A stretch of DNA of 48,981 bases from Condylostoma magnum (taxonomy: Eukaryota > Ciliophora > Heterotrichea > Heterotrichida > Condylostomatidae). The notes under the pieces are model-generated. The model saw only the letters and a list, made by a program, of their open reading frames with translations, ran no database searches and was not told the DNA's origin. Location: assembly GCA_920105805.1 (NCBI GenBank), contig CAKKTI010000129.1, positions 1 through 48,981 of the forward strand, written 5' to 3'. Each line of letters opens with the position of its first letter. The first letter of the stretch is position 1. This document shows positions 47,061 to 48,981 of this stretch, piece by piece. The position numbers and the translations under genes were made by a program.

Positions 47061-47394
47061 TTGTATTTTTTTATTTAATCGTTCTTGTTATAATATCTTT
47101 AAGTATGAATTTGTATTGAATTATTTGCTTAAAAGGTTTTGATATAGCTTTTTTAATTAGTAAATTAAGTTTAAAATAATACAATCAATATATTATGGAA
47201 GCTTATACCATATCTAAGGAAAGCTACAAATTTTCTTAAACAACAATTAGCCATAAAGCCTTATTTAGTTAGAAATAATTTGTATAAAAGGTTCAAAATC
47301 TATAATACTTCAAATTAATCCTTAATGGGCTAAAATATCATCTACCAAAGAAGTCCTCCACTAATAAAAATCAAATAGTTTAATACATTAAAAT
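47061..47394. other. 334-bp AT-rich spacer
   Basis: Between the DENN gene and the final partial gene, both on the plus strand. No protein-like frame and no distinctive motif seen; it would contain the DENN 3' UTR and the promoter of the next gene. Confidence 0.5.
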
Positions 47395-48981
47395 ATGTCT
47401 AAAAAAGCTATTACAAATTCATATGAATCAATTAGTTAGTACAAATCATCAAACAAAAGACTTGATATTAGCCTTGATTTCAATAGAAGAAGCATAATGC
47501 CAGCAAGTCCTAATAATAATACACCTAAAAGGTTAATTTCTACAAAAAGAAAAGCAAATTCGCCTTATAACAGAAAGCGATCTTCTTAGTCAAGAATTGT
47601 AAGACTAAGAAATAGAGTAACAACCCCAAATAATAAGTAAAAATCACAGAATATTACACTTGGAAATCGCAAGGATGCAAAAGGCTCCAATAAAGAATTT
47701 AGACAAGCAACAGAACTAATGTCACCAAGATCAATTTATAAGTCTAGAACTCCAGAGCCTTAATAGACATCAAAAGTAAGGGATAGCCAAAATAGTATAG
47801 AAGCTGAGAATATTTTAGCATAGCAATTGTCAAGGATTTCATAGAGCGACAAAATTAAATCATTCAAAATTTTTGGCAATGTGTTTGATAAATTGATTGA
47901 AATTATTGGGCCTTATCAGAATGTACTGAAATCTATTAAATCCGGATATGAAGAATATATAGGAAAATTAGAGGATATATAAAGGGATATTGAAAAAGAA
48001 AAAGATAACTACAAAAATTTACTTAGCAAAGAAGTTGAAACAGGTAAAAAACTGATTAATAAGATAGCAAAACTTAAAAAATAGAATAATAAGATGGAAG
48101 ACTGGATTACTGAATAAGTGAACAATAATTGCATTAATGGTAAATAGAAAAACTACCAAAAAGAGCATAGGAAGCTCTAAAAATAAATACTAAAACTCCA
48201 TGGTGTAATAAATACATTATAGGAGAGGGATAAGTAATTTGTAAACATTATAAATGCCCTTAAAAGACAAGGAGTTCCTATAGAAAAGATTTATGACGAA
48301 GAACTCCAGTAACTCTAGGATGATGCTGAAATTTCCCTAAGAACTCCTTAAGGAAGATAATAGATAAAACATCCCTGCGTTCCTGATTTAAATTTAGATT
48401 TCATTTCAAATATCAAAGAAAGCAAAAGTGCAGCAGTCCAAAATAAATCAAGTCAAGTGATGTAAAAGCCATAAAATCAACAGTAATCGGATCATGACCT
48501 TGATTTCGCTCAAGAATTCATACAAAATTGGAAGTCCTCATCCTCGGAGCCTGATTGTAAGCAAAGGGTAAGTATTTAAATATATAAAAATGATAAAGAG
48601 GTTTTATAGTTCTTTGGTACATTTTTAAGAAAAAGTTATTCATATAGAAGAGTACTAATAAACTGTATAGTTGATTTAGCAGGAGGAGTTGCAATAAGCT
48701 GAGTAATATCTAGGCTGTTTTTTCAAAAAAGACATAAAATATAGAACTGACCCAGATTTTAATTATTTGTAATTGATCTAGGCTAATATACAGTAAAAAT
48801 TATAGGATTATCATACCTCTTAAAGCACATTACAATCAGTTCTAGATAACTGTTAAAAGCTAGAGGAATTTAGCATATAGTAAATTGATATAAAATTAAT
48901 ATTAATAAGAACCTATCTACGAATAAATCCAGAACTTGCTAATAACCTAATTGTAGAAATTCTAGATAACAATGATCCAGA
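47395..48981 (+). CDS. coiled-coil protein, 3' end beyond window
   Basis: Not recognised; at least 518 residues, cut by the window edge. The N-terminal 150 residues are basic and Ser-rich (RRSIMPASPNNNTPKRLIST). About 160-300 is a strong coiled coil (KLEDIQRDIEKEKDNYKNLL; GKKLINKIAKLKKQNNKMED). The last part is helical (LINPELANNLIVEI-type pattern: RTYLRINPELANNLIVEILD). A 31-nt GTAAGT...AAAG intron at 48568-48598 is required to keep the frame: CKQR joins RFYSSLVHFQEKVIHIEEYQ. A centrosomal, ciliary or Golgi coiled-coil role is possible, but nothing in the sequence decides it. Confidence 0.75.
48568..48598 (+). other. 31-nt spliceosomal intron
   Basis: Starts with a full GTAAGT donor and ends in AG, and is almost entirely A/T. 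Removing it joins codon AGG to AGG and restores a long, well-composed frame that runs to the window end; without removal the downstream sequence is out of frame. This is the best-supported intron in the window. Confidence 0.75.

Noticed and set aside
1-48981. Window as mostly noncoding or full of pseudogenes, because standard-code ORFs are all short
   Set aside because: With TAA/TAG=Gln and TGA=Trp, full-length conserved proteins (PLAA, KAP3, CWC2, MRT4, DENN, GH5) appear in single frames; the breaks are codon reassignment.
1-48981. Karyorelict code (table 27) with TGA as the only stop
   Set aside because: GH5, MRT4 and the channel gene would run on for scores of codons into neighbouring genes before any TGA; TAA/TAG clusters at gene ends fit better. 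A final decision needs poly(A) data.
1-48981. Mobile elements, viral remnants, CRISPR arrays, telomeric repeats
   Set aside because: No transposase, reverse transcriptase, capsid-like or integrase motifs, no spaced direct-repeat arrays and no terminal telomere-like repeats were seen on either strand.

Overview
ORGANISM. This is nuclear DNA of a ciliate that uses all three standard stop codons as sense codons. TAA and TAG are frequent in frame where glutamine fits. TGA falls on conserved tryptophans: the RING2 of an RBR ligase at 10918-10926, the RING-CH finger at 28667-28669 and the NBR1 domain at 1641-1643. Yet proteins also end on TAA or TAG, often as tandem stops just before a neighbouring gene. 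GH5, for example, ends TAG-TAG with no TGA for about 100 codons beyond. That pattern fits the context-dependent, no-dedicated-stop code described for the heterotrich Condylostoma magnum (NCBI table 28). It fits the karyorelict code (table 27, TGA as the only stop) less well. The organism name is an inference; the codon meanings are seen in the sequence. With the standard code the window looks like short broken ORFs. Read with TAA/TAG=Gln and TGA=Trp it resolves into about 25 genes, most of them single exons.

LAYOUT. 1-11.4 kb: PC4/SUB1 coactivator (+), PG-rich ciliary protein (+), NBR1-like FW+UBA protein (-), unknown (+), ankyrin-pseudokinase (-), PLAA/Doa1 (-), kinesin-associated protein KAP3 (-), RBR ubiquitin ligase (+). 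11.4-22.3 kb: PHT5/VPT-like MFS transporter (-), unknown basic protein (+), CWC2/RBM22 splicing factor (-), a 1134-residue propeller/solenoid/LamG-like protein (-), Sec14 lipid-transfer protein (+), GH5 endoglycoceramidase-like enzyme (-). 22.4-29.3 kb: coiled-coil gene interrupted by a 100-N gap (+), cyclic-nucleotide-gated channel (+), MRT4 ribosome factor (-), unknown (+), kelch protein (-), MARCH-type ligase (+). 29.4-42.4 kb: two tandem cysteine-rich multipass receptors (+), a small unknown gene (-) and a class C GPCR with a tandem Venus-flytrap ectodomain (-). 42.8-49 kb: LITAF-like zinc-ribbon protein (+), DENND4-like DENN protein (+) and a partial coiled-coil gene (+).

HOW IT WORKS TOGETHER. 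Packing is extreme: start codons of divergent genes 7-8 bp apart, same-strand stops and starts 5-8 bp apart or overlapping (TAATGA), and convergent genes touching at their 3' ends. Because stops are read by context, gene ends are my best choices: the first stop of a terminal cluster, usually just before a neighbour. Introns are rare; one 31-nt intron is well supported and two 20-nt ones are candidates. No mobile elements, CRISPR arrays, tRNA or rRNA genes were recognised. Several genes concern ubiquitin (PLAA, RBR, MARCH, NBR1-like), cilia (KAP3, PG-rich protein) or membrane signalling, but nothing shows that they form one pathway.
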